A stretch of DNA of 64,000 nucleotides from Xylaria sp. FL1777 (lineage: Eukaryota > Ascomycota > Sordariomycetes > Xylariales > Xylariaceae). Below the pieces are notes generated by a model, which saw nothing but the letters and a program-made list of their open reading frames with translations, was not told the DNA's origin and made no database searches. Within the stretch, counting starts at the first letter, position 1. Every line of letters starts with the position of its first letter. The stretch is from positions 62,001 through 126,000 of the forward strand of contig MU400562.1 in NCBI GenBank assembly GCA_022578965.1, in the 5' to 3' direction. Below, one piece after another: positions 48,649 through 62,929 of this stretch. The position numbers were made by a program, and so were the translations under genes.

Positions 48649-50827
48649 CTAAACGTTCTTAGCACCTGGAGCGGCAGCAGCTAAAAGTTTATCGAAAATG
48701 GGAGTTCCGAGGCCGGTTACAGGATCCCATCCAGTAGTGGCATTCCAGCGAGCGCCGTTACGAAAAGCCGAGTTACCACTGCAGCCACTACCGTATCCTG
48801 TTTTAACATCCGTGAAGGCGTTGGCATTGGAGTAAAGGAAAGGGTTCAGGAATCCCAATGGTGCCAAGCCCTGGCTCTTGCGAGCTGCGTTGAGTAAAGC
48901 TACCACGCCGGAAAAAACAGGCGCGGAAGCGCTGGTACCCGACAACAGCGCGTTCCTACCCTTGTCGACGACTGCGAAGCTAACTCCGAGAGCCGCAACG
49001 TCAGGGAAACCTCTGTTGGTGGCATTGAAGTAGGGCGAGTAAGTCGAGCCGATCGATGAGAGATACGAGCTTACAACGCTATCTTGCCAGGAAGGCCGGG
49101 CGTGAAGTGTGCTGAAACCACCGCTCGAGAAACTAATAGCGGCTTCCGGGCTGACCCCATACGTGGCACCAACAGAAGTTATATAGGGACAAGCACCGGG
49201 GAAGGTAGGCTGGAAGTACGCAGCACCATCGGACACGCGGGTACACGAATCTCCCGGGCCGGAGTCGCCGGAGGAGAACACTGTGACACTCGAAGTCAGT
49301 TATCCCAGTCATGATACTCCAAGAACCCGGAAGCTCCTTTCGAGGTATGACTTCGGTACATGAGGAGTCCCCTACACCTCAGAGTGGCCGAAATGAAAGA
49401 GTATGGCTTCAAGGGTTACTTACAAACACTGACGCCTCGGGCACCGAGCTGCATGAACATGTTGCACACCTTGAGGGCGTAATCAGCCGGTACGCTCTGT
49501 TCCTCCTCTCCATCTATAGTTTGCTAGAGTCAGCGATTAAATTCCTCTTTCAGACAAAATATGCACGGACTTCAGGAGTTCTGCATGCTCCCCAGACACG
49601 TTCGTGGCCATAATAGGAAATCTTTGCCTTCACAAGCGGCCAAGAAGGGAAGAAAACGACTTTAGGGGCAACTTACATGAAGTTGAGATGGTTTGGGGTA
49701 GGGCTGAATCGGGTTGGTCCAAGAGATAAGTCAAGAACTCTAGGTACGGCTCGTTGCTCGACGGACCGGGCTCATCCTTGGTAGGTACTAGAGGTCTACC
49801 CACACTGGTCAGCATAACTAACTTTTGAGACTCTTGAGTCATCAAGTCCACTTACCCCCGACCACCCGTACTGTATTCGAGGATGGGAATAGGAGCACTA
49901 ACGCCTAGGATATACTGAATGTCCAGGTTCGCCTCGCCTGGTATACATTAGTATGAGATGACGTGACTAAACAACCAAACAACCAAACATACCGCTGTCA
50001 CTGTTACTATTCTGATTGTTCAATCCACCATTCACTAGCTGAACGCTGAAGTTCTGTCCCACAGCACTGGGCAGCCATCTTGACTGGAACGAAGCCAAGT
50101 CAGAATACCTAGCGTATTCCTCCAAGTAGGAAGCAAAAGCAACTAGGTTACCGCTGGTAGAAGGGGTATATTGGATATTGTACAATGATTTGATACAAGC
50201 CGGCGTGATTTGGCTGGTGTTGCAGTCGGCGGCAACATCGCCAGTCGCTTCAACGTTCGCAGCTTTTGCCTCTTCATCCGCAGGGCCAAGAATATGCATA
50301 TCAAAGATGGTGGACTTCTTGGCGCCGAGCTGTCCGAATCGGGTGGTCGGCTGGATCAAGTCAATATACTCTGCGAGTTCATCCGGCACACTGTAGTCGA
50401 GTGATCGAAGCTTCGCGCTGCCACCTTTTTCGTACTGATACCACGCAAAGGTTGTATTGAGCAGTTCATTGGCCTTCTCCACGGTGGTAGAGAAGGTGAT
50501 CCAGTCGTTGTTGACGAGAGACTTTACGTTGCTGCCGCCCAGCCAACTAACAACGGAAGAGACCGCTTCGTCAGTTGGTGCGGTATATGATCGCAGCTCG
50601 AGCCGACTCAAGTGCTTCCCGTAGTTGGGGTGCCCTGGCGTGGACATTTCAATCACCGCTTGCTCCAATTCCGCGGCATGCTGCTGTGGGAGAGCGACTC
50701 GGAGCGTGATCGGCTCGTCTAGAGCAGCTTCGCGGAGCTGTGTCCATCCTTGGGGAACGGATGGCAGGCTGTCCATTAGCCGGGCCGTGGCCGCTGTGGC
50801 GAACAGAACAGTAGCTAAGGACAACAT
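48649..50827 (-). CDS. Secreted sedolisin (S53 family, tripeptidyl-peptidase type)
   Basis: Five exons are inferred on the minus strand: 49993-50827, 49856-49937, 49677-49795, 49424-49513 and 48649-49280, giving 585 residues. The start at 50827 gives a signal peptide ([15 protein letters not shown]). An open stretch with an earlier ATG (51007) lacks such a signal and was left out. A pro-domain (YGKHLSRLE) precedes the catalytic domain. Active residues are visible: Glu and Asp in EANLD, Asp in SSGDSG, and nucleophile Ser in SGTSASAP. A Ca2+-site-like C-terminus reads [12 protein letters not shown]. Such enzymes cut peptides at acid pH outside the cell, often removing tripeptides. Length is normal. 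Confidence 0.93.
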
Positions 50828-53518
50828 GTCGACAAGAACTTGAGGCGTGTCTACGAATCTGGCGACTACAAAGGTCGGAGACAACTTCCTTCGGGAGACG
50901 CCATACTGCAGCGAGGAGAGCCTCGTGATCTTATAGGCGTGGTCCTCCCCTTTCTCTGTCGTATGTACGGTTGCATTGATCCGTGTAGCCTCCGGGTAGA
51001 GTTGCATACAGATAGATGCCGCAGCGCTTAATGACAGTAAAGACCCCTGCCAGAATTGTCGACTTGCCGAGTCTGGGCGACCTTCCCGCGTATTTGACGG
51101 GTTGTTACTACACGTCTATCTACATTAGGCAGGCGGCGTCCTTGCATGCTTTGCCATGAGCAAGATAAGCTTCTGCTATCAAGGCGCTATATGGAGATCT
51201 CTTCTCACTCAGGCTTGAATGAAAGTAACATCGAGACGACGCCTTTGATGCTCTGCGACGATGTCCAATCAAGCTACTGTTATGCTGCATAATAACCAAT
51301 GCGCCAAGCTATTAGCCTACTATCTACTTCACGGCCTGGACTTCGTCAGTGATATTCTCTAATGAGCCGAGATGCTATTGGCATACATAGAGCAACCTGG
51401 GTCTAGGTATCGGTATAAGGATCAGCAGGAATCGCCAGATATAGGCAATCAAGATCTGGGCGTGTCCAACAACACGCAAGCATTTGTCCCTTTTTCTTGT
51501 CCTTGTGGTTTCTGTACCTACCAAATCAGGGAAAAGTAGATCCGACGATTAGCTGAACTACCCGCCTGAGACATGCTGATTGAACATATATCATCAACGT
51601 AGTATTTCATGCGTGCGACACACTGCTCCGAGACTGGAAAACGGTCAGCTAGGTAGTCTAGTGATGGAATATGATTTGTCCAATTCAAGATAACGCAATC
51701 CAATTGGCCTCCGGAAATGTCTCCAATAGAGAGACGGGGGGCTGACGGCGATGCCATACCGATCCAGACACTGAGGCTTGCCGATGGGGCAGTAAAAGCA
51801 AAGATATATATACTAGAAGTAGTAGCATACTATTTATCTATGTATATAATAATACAGTATGCTTATCTAGTATCCAAATTTGATAGGGCACATTGTTCCT
51901 TGTGTCGTGCATGCGATAGGCGACTTGAGAAGTTGTTGCAATTGCATAGTAACAGACGAAGCAACCACTTTTACTCTAGGGGGTCGTCGTGTTCGACCTC
52001 TTAATTCAAGACAAGGAGGGAATGAAAAATGGTGGCAAGGTGGGTAGACTGAGGTTTTATACGACCAACTTGAGTTATCCATGTCGACGGTTCATTTAGC
52101 TACCTAGGTACCTGTTATCATCGACTTCCATGGACGAAGTGTTAGGTACTTGATGAATCGGCTTTTTGTGCAGCCTACTCGAGGGTAGTATGTGCTCTCC
52201 GTTGTAAGAATATAACAGAAGTCGTTCCAAAAAGAGGGCTTGAACGGCGTAATAGTAGGTATTGTATATCTTTAGTTGGATTATATAATAATGCTTCAGC
52301 ATACATGAGATGCATCCTTAATACACTAGACCAAGATGATTCTGGATAAGTACGCATAATAGCTTCAAAGGTACCTAAGGTAAGCAGCAAAATGCGCTGT
52401 GAAAAACGGATTTCCTTTTTTTGGCGCATGCCTTTTTAGTAAAATCGACTTCACTCATTCTTTGTCCCTTAAACAAGAGGCAAAACCAAGGCAAAAACAA
52501 GGCATTTCTTCTTTTTCGCATACTAGCTTACCAGCCGACAGACTCTGCCCTCTTAGGTCCCAAAGGGCTGCAATATCTTGAGCATTTACGCAGTAAGACT
52601 AAATATCTGCTGCCGAATCACGGGGTTAAGTATTCCCGTCAGCTTCCCTGTAGAGTACACATATACATACGCAGTAGTACTTTTCATGCGCAATTTCGCG
52701 CCCTCGTGCTTTCGTTCCTTCGCGTATTCCCGAAAGCATTTATTCCCTTTTGAGACTTCGATGCGAATAAAATTACAGATATCATTCTCGCCCTACCAGC
52801 AGGGACAGCAGTACCTAAGTCCAAGTACCGAAACTAGAACAGTATAGAAGAGGTCAAGCACTTAGATGTATGCATAATCTCAGTGGAGACGTTCATTTCT
52901 ACTCAAAGAGAGAAAAAAAAAAGAAAACAGGTAGAATGTGACTCAGTAATTATTGGTTGGCTAGCCAGCCCGCCCTATATCTCTACTACGTCATTCATCG
53001 TGTGGGCACCTGGCTAGAAATTACAGGGAATAGCCCGAGGCATTGGGTGACGACAACGGTAGATGGTGCTCTAAACATCTTGGCTGGGCATAAACTGGAG
53101 ACTACCTAGGTACACTAGGTAGAAAAGCTGATGAAACCTGTCAGCCTCACTAACACCGAACGGCGCAGACAACAGATTTCGTATTGAACATCTGTACTGG
53201 TATGCACTAAGATGTCATCTCAGTCGTCGCAAATTGCTAATTGGTCCCCTTTAGGGCTAACAACAATATGAATGCAGGGAAGTTTTCTTGCCCATTAACA
53301 GAAGCTGGGTTAGGGTTTCTTAGAGGTGAGGCTTGCCTTACGTAAACATGATTCTACTTCTGGGTATTGATGTCAACTATGTCGGCAGTTGGATGTACTT
53401 GATCTTCTTCGTGATCAGCCTGATCGTCGCATTGCTTCCTCCTGTACGAGGAATCTTGTGGTGTAGTGAACCTGAACTACTTGTTTGTTGTGCGGTGTAC
53501 TACTAAAAGTGGGAATCC

Positions 53519-53543
53519 AAAAAAAAAAAAAATTAAAAAAAAA
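53519..53543. repeat. Poly-A tract
   Basis: A run of 14 A bases, TT, then 9 A bases lies in non-coding DNA. It is a simple low-complexity tract with no gene attached. Confidence 0.9.
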
Positions 53544-53643
53544 TGGTAGTGGCTAGTGATCCATGTCCCGACTCATGGCAACTGAATATCATCATACTCA
53601 GTACAGTAGGTCCAAAAGTGGGAGAAAATGGGTCAGATATTCA

Positions 53644-53664
53644 AATCGCCAATCGCCAATCGCC
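53644..53664. repeat. 7-bp tandem repeat, three copies
   Basis: AATCGCC is repeated three times exactly, and a degenerate fourth unit begins after it. Confidence 0.9.
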
Positions 53665-56140
53665 AATTGCTAAAAAGGTAAGTATAGCACGATCAGCTCT
53701 TGGGTCTCGTTGATAATGTTAGCACAAAGGTGGAGGGATATTCCCAGTTGCCAGTCTTCAGAAGCATCTACATGTACATGTAATGCGAGCGACTGAAGTT
53801 CAAGGGTAGCACAACTCAGCAGTGTCGGCCATTCCCGAATCGTAGGTTACATAAAATTCGTCCAACGACGACGCACTCGAAAGAAGCATCACAAGAGAAC
53901 TGCTCTTGGCTAATTTCGGTGTTAATACTCAGTCCGGTGCACTACTCAGTGCAGCTCTCACATTGGGAGCCTACGGTAACCGCCCCTAGTGTACGTTCTA
54001 GGGTCTGTTGGTCGGCGACGGCCATTGATGATTTCTAATGTAGGTAGGTAGTGCCGGGTACACCTTGTTACACGATGTTACATGAGACGAAGCCGAAGAG
54101 GAGATGGGGATTACAATACCCAGCCCATGCTCCACACGTACCCCGGATATGACTCGTGACGTTGGCTGTTAGGTAGTGTACGCAGTAGAGCTGATTCAAA
54201 CTAGGTAGGTATGTGTACCTAGTGTATAATGGGCAACCAACGAACACACGTCCTGCCGCCCATTTTGTCGGTGTCCCTTCCCGAATGCCGCTGTTCTCGG
54301 ACGCACTACTCATTTCATTTACTGCTTGCAGCGGTCTGTTGTACGGAGTGTACGGTAGTGTACGCAGTAGTAGGTACACTTACACTACTTAGGTAGCGCA
54401 GTGGGTACATACGCAAAATGGAAAAGCGGTGATACCGTGATTCGAGCATTGCTGCAGGCGTCGTCTAGCAGCACAGGAGCTTGTGACCCGAAAACCTGGT
54501 CGACCAGGCCCAAGCACTGCGCGCACTGCTCGGGAATTGTGATCGAGGCGGGTCTTGCTCCTGTCCTTGTCAGCGGTGAGAGGAGCCGGGACATCGTACG
54601 TGAGATGAAAGCGGCCATGTGTCTGTCGTCTTATCATCTGCGCGGAGAAGCACACAACAGCGAAGGCCAAGAGAAGTCCGATCTGCTGTCCAGGTACGGA
54701 CAGAACACGGGCAGAACACGGGTACTAGGCAGCGCGTGGAGAGCTTAGCGCTATGGGCTGGCTATATGCGTTTACAGCGAAGGCACTGGCAGGGGTAGGG
54801 ATGCAGACGCGCGGTGCGGGAGGAGTGTTGCGCCTGATGCGGTTGCAGGAGAGAGGGAGGCTTTTCCAATCAGCCTATGAAGAGGCGACGAACTGACTGG
54901 GATGTCTGCAAACAATACATCATAGGTAAATCATGCCGTGGAGCCGTTCGTTCAGACGCAGTGTGCACCAGCTGCTCAAGCGTTTTTTTTTGTTTTGTTT
55001 TTTTCCCTCTCTTCTTAGCGTCCGCGGCTCGGTTGTTCGCCCTTCTCGCCATTTGTCGCCATGTGTCGGCATCATCGTCATCACTCGTCACCGCGAGATC
55101 AGAGGGTAAAAACATCGTAGAGGTAGTCGAGAGAGACTATTGTTCGGTTGCTGCCGTGCACACCAAAGTATAAAGTTAAAAGTATACATGCCAATTGCAT
55201 GTCAGTTACGCCAATGGTATTCCAATTAATAATGCACACAGGATTTTGGATTTTCTCGTCGCAAAAGTTCCCTCTTGGACCCTTTGTACGTGTCCGTCCT
55301 GCGTATACCGTGTTTCGCTGTGCCGTTCCTTGTTTTTAGTGCTGGGCTAGTGTCGCTGTCATACTGCGTACGCATACATTAGCATTGATAGGTCCACCGG
55401 GAATCGTATCATTGATTCCATGGCAACAACGGCACATAAGTCATAAGTGACATAGGTGTACCTACCTCATTGCAGTACTACACTCTCCTACTACCGTTCC
55501 CCCTCTTTCCCCTTCCCAACCTCACCTCCCCATTTCCCGGCCCGATCGCCAATCGCTTCCTCCTGCATTCTGCAACACCCCAACCCAACAACGCCCAGCA
55601 CGCCCAGCACGCCCAGAACAGCCCAGGACACCCGGGACACACCCCATCTCACCTGACGTCCACCACGCCGGAACTCTGCGTGTCAGGCTCACAGTACGAG
55701 ACTCCTCGGCCGCCTGCGGTGTCCAGCTCCAACACTGCTGGGCGCATCACCTGATCCTCTCGCGCCCTGGCTTCCTTGCCTCCTGGCTTCCTTCCCAATT
55801 CTTCTCCGCAGACGGCGGCTGCAGCAGCGGGGTCTCGTCCACCTCTGCCACCTCCGGCAGCTACCACTACCACTACCTACTGAGGACATCCCATAGGGTA
55901 GGTACCTCCTACATAGGTACCTCTCAGTAGTACCGAGAGCGGGTCCCGGGACATATTGGCGATCTCTGAGACCACCTAGTCCGCAGACCAGGGTCATCCC
56001 GGAGAGGCTGCTGAACCTCTGAATGTACCTAGGCGTAGGTACTTTGCCGCCTTGCTACGTATTGCTTTTGTGCCTCAGTATACACTGTCCGAGTGTTGTG
56101 TCGCACATACACACTCACTCGCTCACTCTCACTTCATATT

Positions 56141-56153
56141 ACACACACACACA
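56141..56153. repeat. Short CA tract in arrestin upstream region
   Basis: An alternating AC tract lies within a CT/CA-rich leader about 0.6 kb before the arrestin ATG. Confidence 0.8.
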
Positions 56154-56750
56154 TACCACACATACACCACCTAACACACCTTTACAAGCGCAATTTGCAC
56201 GGCTTGGTACCTCGTGGTGATTTTTTCCCACCCCTCCTCTTGGACCCGCGTTGTCAACTTTAACCCTGCCGGTACTTCCAGCTGTGAGTATCGTTTTCGC
56301 TTTCCTTCTTCATGCCCCTCTCTCGTCCCGTCTGCGCCTAGATCTTCTTATATGCATACACACTCGCGCCCTCGCGCTCGCGCTTTTCATGTCCTTGTTT
56401 GATTTGCTCTACACTACCTGTCCTACCCTGCCGTCCTTGCAAGCCCCTCGCCAGACTTAATTAAACCTCCTTACGATCTATACATATCCCGTCCCGTCCC
56501 GCCTACCTGGGTAGCTATCCTCGACCTATGAAACAAGGCCTTCTCGAAGTCGTCGTCCACTGCCTCATTTCTCTATTTTAGCCTTCTTTTTAAATCTATG
56601 ATCCCGAGTGCTTAGAGATTGTGCACATCATCTCTATGCGGTTGTTTGTAACTGCTTACCATGATATAACCTCCTTTGATCCCATCTTCTCAGTCCTGCC
56701 TCATTGCCCACCGTGAACCTTGTCTCTCTTTATAACTCTAACATATCGCA

Positions 56751-59431
56751 ATGTCAAGACCTGATTGGAATCGGCCTGGGTGTGCTGACCAGCACCTCAC
56801 CCATCCTCTAAGCGGGACCATTTACTACAGACCCGCGGTCGAAAACTGCAGGAATCGTCCCGATCAATCGTTCCCGAGCCCTCAAATACAATCACGTTCC
56901 CGGCGACATCAGTCCATCCACATCATCTCCTATCCTTCGAACTATATCCCAGACGAAGTAAGAGCCGACTTAGCCAAACGCAAGAGGGCTGCCAAAGAGC
57001 AGAGGAAAAATCATCAAAATAACGAAGCAGAAACGGTAGCAGAAGAGGCAGCTATCAGCAGACACTCCCGGCGAGTTTTTGAGAAGGTTTTGGCTCCGTT
57101 CAAGCTGTCCACTACGCACTCTATAGGTGTCGACGTTCTTCCTCCAGCGGGCATTCCCCAGTCACCTACCGACCTTTCACCCGTTTCTCCGCAAAGGGAG
57201 CGACCGTTATCTATGATATCAGTACCGCCACCTGGTGCGGCAACCATAGCCGGCGCCACGATGTCTGAATCGCGTAGAGCGTCCATTGTGGGCACTGCTC
57301 GCCAAAGTGCACACCGGAATAGCGTGATATCGGTCCGCTCAGCCAAGAGTATTATGAGTTCGGTGACAGAAGTTCCAAAGCCAGTTGCCAGTGGGAATGG
57401 TGTGCAGTGCTCGATTATCCTTGCCGAACCCAATATATTCCTCACTGGTTTTGATCACGACGGTCATCCGCAACGCGAGGTCGCCAACTCTAGCGCGCTT
57501 CTCCGGGGCACATTGCAGCTTAACGTCACCAAGAACGTAAAGCTAAAATCAATCACCCTCAAATTGCATGGGAAAGCCAGAACAGACTGGCCTGAAGGGA
57601 TCCCACCGATGAAAATCGAGCAACACGAAGAGGTATCGTTACGGACGCAGGTTTTGACCTTTTTCCACGCTACTCATGAGACGTGGGAAACCGAGTTTGG
57701 GAATCAGTGCACCTATTCACTCAAGCGCTGCGCAGAAACTCCATCGTCTGGCTTATCCCTGGCCTTGAATCGTGGAACCTCTTCCCTGAACGTTACTTCT
57801 CGGGACTACAAGCGGTTATCACTTCAATCTGTCCAGTCGCGGAGCTTTGGAAAGGGAGATATACAAACCACAGGAGTGACACAGCCCAGGACTTACAAGA
57901 CATTCTACCCGGGAAAGTACGAGTACTCATTTGAGTTGCCGATTGACCATCACCAGCTAGAAACTACAAAGCTTCAGTTCGGATCAGTGAAGTGGGACCT
58001 AGAGGCGACGGTAGAGCGAGCAGGCGCCTTTAAGCCCAATCTCCACGGGTCCAAGGAAGTCCGTATTATTCGGGTTCCCGACCAGCTGTCACTCGAGATG
58101 TCAGAGCCCATCTCGATAAGTAGGCAATGGGAAGACCAGCTTCATTATGATATCATGATATCAGGAAAATCTTTCCCAATAGGGACACAAATTCCAATTG
58201 CATTCAAGCTTACACCGTTGGCCAAGGTGCAGGTCCATAAATTAAAAGTATTCGTCACCGAGTCAATTGAATATTGGACAAACGACCGAAGAGTCACTCG
58301 GAAGGACCCAGGCCGTAAAATACTACTATTCGAAAAAGTAGCCGGAAAGCCTCTGGACAAGCAATACGCGTCATCAGAGATAAGAGTGCTCAGTGGTGGA
58401 GAGCTTTCGCCTGACCAAAGGCATGAGGCACGAGTGGCCGCGCAGAGACGTAGGGGCTTGGAAGCTTCCCTACCCGAGACATCGGAAAATATGCTTGGAG
58501 ATCTAGATCTGGGATTGGAGTCATACTGGGCATCAACCGAAATGGAAATGAATGTTCAAATTCCAACTTGTGAGCAAATGGCAAAGGATAAAAATCTGCG
58601 TCTGCATCCAGACTGCAGCTGGAAGAATGTCAATGTCTACCACTGGATAAAGGTATGTGAATTACTTGGCGTGACTATCGTCGACAGCAGAGGCGTCAAG
58701 GCTAACGCAAGACTGGGACATAGATCGTCATGCGTATTTCTAAGCTCGACCCGGAGGACCCGGCCGGCAAGAAACGCCGCCATTTTGAGATTAGCATTGA
58801 CTCCCCCTTTACCGTACTTGATTGCCGCGCAACTCTAGCGAACACGGCTCTCCCTGAGTATTCGGGCTCTGAAAGACCCATTTACCACCAACAAACCAGT
58901 TGCGGGTGTCCCGATGCCGAAATCCTCGCCACGAATCCTAGCCCAGCATCTAGTACGGGCAGCATACTATCAGTCGAGCCCAATAACCCTACAAATAACG
59001 AAGATTCAAGCATCGCATTGCCGCCCGCAGCTCACGTACAACAACATCCCGCAGCAAGTTCTCAGCCAGTTCAACGGCCAATCCATTTAATACGTTATCC
59101 AAGCCACAATCCTCCGTCCTTCGATGCTGACGATCCTCCACCTCCATTGCTCACACCCCCTCCTCAATACGACCTCGTCGTGGGGACACCAAGTGTAGAT
59201 GGACTAGCCGATTACTTTGCGAGACTCGCCGACTATGATGGCGATTCCGACAGCGGGGACGAGGACATGCACGTGCGGAGCCGACTGACGGAGCGTACCG
59301 GGCGTGTCAATGTGCCCCATCCACGAACACCTGGTGGGCGAATGGTACCGAGTCGGAGCCTCGAGATCCGGCGCCCGCCTGTTCCGGATACACTCCGCAT
59401 AGCCGGTGCGCTTGAGCGACGAAGAGGCTAG
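56751..59431 (+). CDS. Arrestin-like (ART/CreD-type) ubiquitin-ligase adaptor
   Basis: Two exons are inferred: 56751-58652 and 58724-59431, giving 869 residues. The N-terminal 200 residues are basic and Ser-rich. The arrestin N-domain starts near SIILAEPNIFLTGFDHDG and continues through LKLHGKARTDWPEGIPP. The arrestin C-domain has YPGKYEYSFELPIDH, VERAGAFKPNLHG and SISRQWEDQLHYDIMISGKS. The C-terminal third is disordered and holds a PPPQY site (PPxY type) and an LPEY, both suited to WW domains of Rsp5/HulA. Such adaptors bring the ligase to plasma-membrane transporters for ubiquitination and endocytosis, and CreD acts in carbon repression. Whether this is CreD or a Rod1/PalF-like protein is unresolved. 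Confidence 0.88.
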
Positions 59432-60758
59432 TTACCCCATTTTGATTGCGGGATCTGCGGGACCATGCTCAGTCGTTTTGTTACGGGGCGATTAGTCTCG
59501 GTTTGAACAAGCCGATTGAACAAAACAACTCATCATACTACATCAGCAACGGGGAAACATCACTAGGAAAACCCGATCATGTGCAGGTTATTGGATATGG
59601 TACTACATTCATATATGTCGATACCGCCCCTTGTGCCTGCGGAGACCTGGATATACCACCGCTTCTTGGATGGACGAGAGCCAAGCCCTTCAACTGAATA
59701 GCCCAGTCTATGTGTGCGATGGGCTTAATTGGCGGATGCGAACCGGTTGACTCCGGACGTTGAGGGACGGATGCTGTTATGTCATGCGTGCGTCTACACA
59801 GTCATGCAGACTCTTACAGATGGGCAGTGTGTTGAGTCTAAGTTGGACCTTAAACTTTGGCCTTGACTGGGGAAAGAGAACTTTATGACCTGTTTATGCA
59901 TCGTAGGCGTTAGAGGGAAATACCCACCTTTTACTTACTGTTGACGATACCTAATTGAAATCTTATCAAAATATCTTTCTGGGATTGTTTCTGCATGAGA
60001 AATCCTTGTGCCCTTTCTTAATTCCCATTCATTTATTGGTTTATTTATTATCGTATTCACAATAAAGGCTTTATCATAACTCGATTCATAATACGCGTCC
60101 GGTAACAACTCTAATAAAAGACGAAAGTTCTCACGTAGCTGAATCGTGTACCTTGGCTGTGGCGGTGGAGTAAGAATGGGTACTAGGTAGACGAGAAGAA
60201 GACCCATTTCTCCTGCTCTTCGGGTGGTTTCCCGAAGGTATTCGAATGACGGAGGATGTAGGTTCCGTGAAACGCAGAGCCGCAGCTCTTATAGGTGGAG
60301 AAAAATACCCTTGCAATCCAAACAACATGCCACGACGGTTATCCCAGCCTGGTCTTGCAAAGCAACACCTCTTCAAGGGCGTCAAGGATGTCAAGGATAA
60401 TGCCAAGAACGGCAGGCCGTCCGAAGTAATCCCTGCTCGAGAGTCTTTCGCAAGAAAGAGAATGGAGTAGGCGGGAGTGTCTCCCGCAGAGTACATTTCG
60501 AGCTAGCAAAACATCCTACTACGGAGAAAGGGCTGTGGAATTATCAATCATGCGAAAGTCACCGTGGGGTTGATTCATGTTATAGAAAACAAGGCATATA
60601 TACGGATGTATATATAGCCCGAGATACAACCGCGGCTTGGATCGACACACACGAGTTGGGTCCTGTCAGCGTCTCTCCGTCGTCTATTGAGCCGCATACC
60701 AGTCCTTGTGTTACTGCTACCTCAAGTATATTAACCGCTCGATTATCGGTCTTTTATC
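59432..60758. other. Intergenic region
   Basis: About 1.3 kb without a supported gene. Two short frames (minus 59935-60207 and plus 60246-60470) read like protein but match nothing I know. A TATA element for the xylanase is at the right end. Confidence 0.4.
60609..60616 (+). promoter_or_regulatory. TATA-like element upstream of the xylanase
   Basis: TATATATA lies about 143 bases before the ATG at 60759, a plausible core promoter with a leader. Confidence 0.4.
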
Positions 60759-62181
<1,423 letters not shown>

Positions 62182-62929
62182 TAGGCAGATCTAGAAACGT
62201 GCATATACTAGATATGTATAACTAGCCTTATGCTACAGGTACCTAGACAATAATACACATGTATACTGTAACGGCCTCAATCCTTGGCATGGGGTAATGG
62301 TGGGCTACCTGGGTATCCATGGAACTAACACCGGCAATCTCTATGGTAGTAGGCAACGTTGAATTCCGTAGCAAGAAATAATCTCTGTTGGTAAGCTAAA
62401 TTATTCCGGCCTGGCCCATTCACAGAGGTCTAATGTTGCCCCGACCCGCATCTTTCCTTCGGTGTTGTTTGGGGATTTGGTCACATTTACCCTATGTGAG
62501 CAGATACCATAGATTCCGTCAATATATATGAGTTGCTCCTCTAGATATCTTATCATATCCAGGATAGCTCATGAATCAATTTCCCGCTCAACTGAGCTCG
62601 TACTACTGTGTACCTGCTACTTAACTGCAGATGAGTCTACCTAGGTATGTATTCAATCTGGGATCAAAGCAGCTTAGAAAGTGTAAACCTCATGTCATGA
62701 TGCGTCATCCCTGAGAATAAAAAAGCCTTTTCGTGTGTTGCTAATAGATATTGCCAGAAGAAGTTCCGGGTCCTCCCGCTGTATCAGTTATGAATAACAT
62801 ATTAATGACTTATTGTAGCTTCACCCGCTCTTCCACACGAACCCACATATCGGATACTAGATCTAAAGAATTAAAGTATTAGAGATTCTTACTTCCTATA
62901 GAGGTATGAAGTATGAATAAAAATTAAGA
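62182..62929. other. Convergent intergenic gap
   Basis: No gene seen. AGGTACCT is at 62237-62244, just past the xylanase. Confidence 0.45.

Larger units (their letters stand above)
50828..56750. other. Gene desert of about 5.9 kb
   Basis: The longest stretch without a recognised gene. It holds AGGTACCT palindromes at 52106, 52369, 55900 and 55915, two poly-A runs near 52911 and 53519, a short 7-bp tandem repeat at 53644, and CA- and CT-rich blocks (55450-56500). The last 1.3 kb is pyrimidine-rich, as in long fungal promoters and leaders, and probably serves the arrestin gene. No transposase, reverse transcriptase or terminal repeats were noticed. Confidence 0.4.

Noticed and set aside
50828..51007. 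Upstream in-frame ATG adding 60 residues to the sedolisin
   Set aside because: The extension would bury the clear signal peptide that begins at 50827.
51518..51757. Minus-strand 79-residue frame
   Set aside because: It reads like protein for a short run but has no domain, splice partner or conserved motif.
54401..54748. Plus-strand 115-residue frame in the gene desert
   Set aside because: It overlaps other frames on the opposite strand and lacks any family feature.
59935..60207. Minus-strand 90-residue frame ending in RYRQQ
   Set aside because: The composition looks protein-like, but I know no family for it and no upstream exon could be joined with confidence.
60246..60470. Plus-strand 74-residue frame with a basic lysine-rich stretch
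   Set aside because: It is too short, with no homologue that I recognise.
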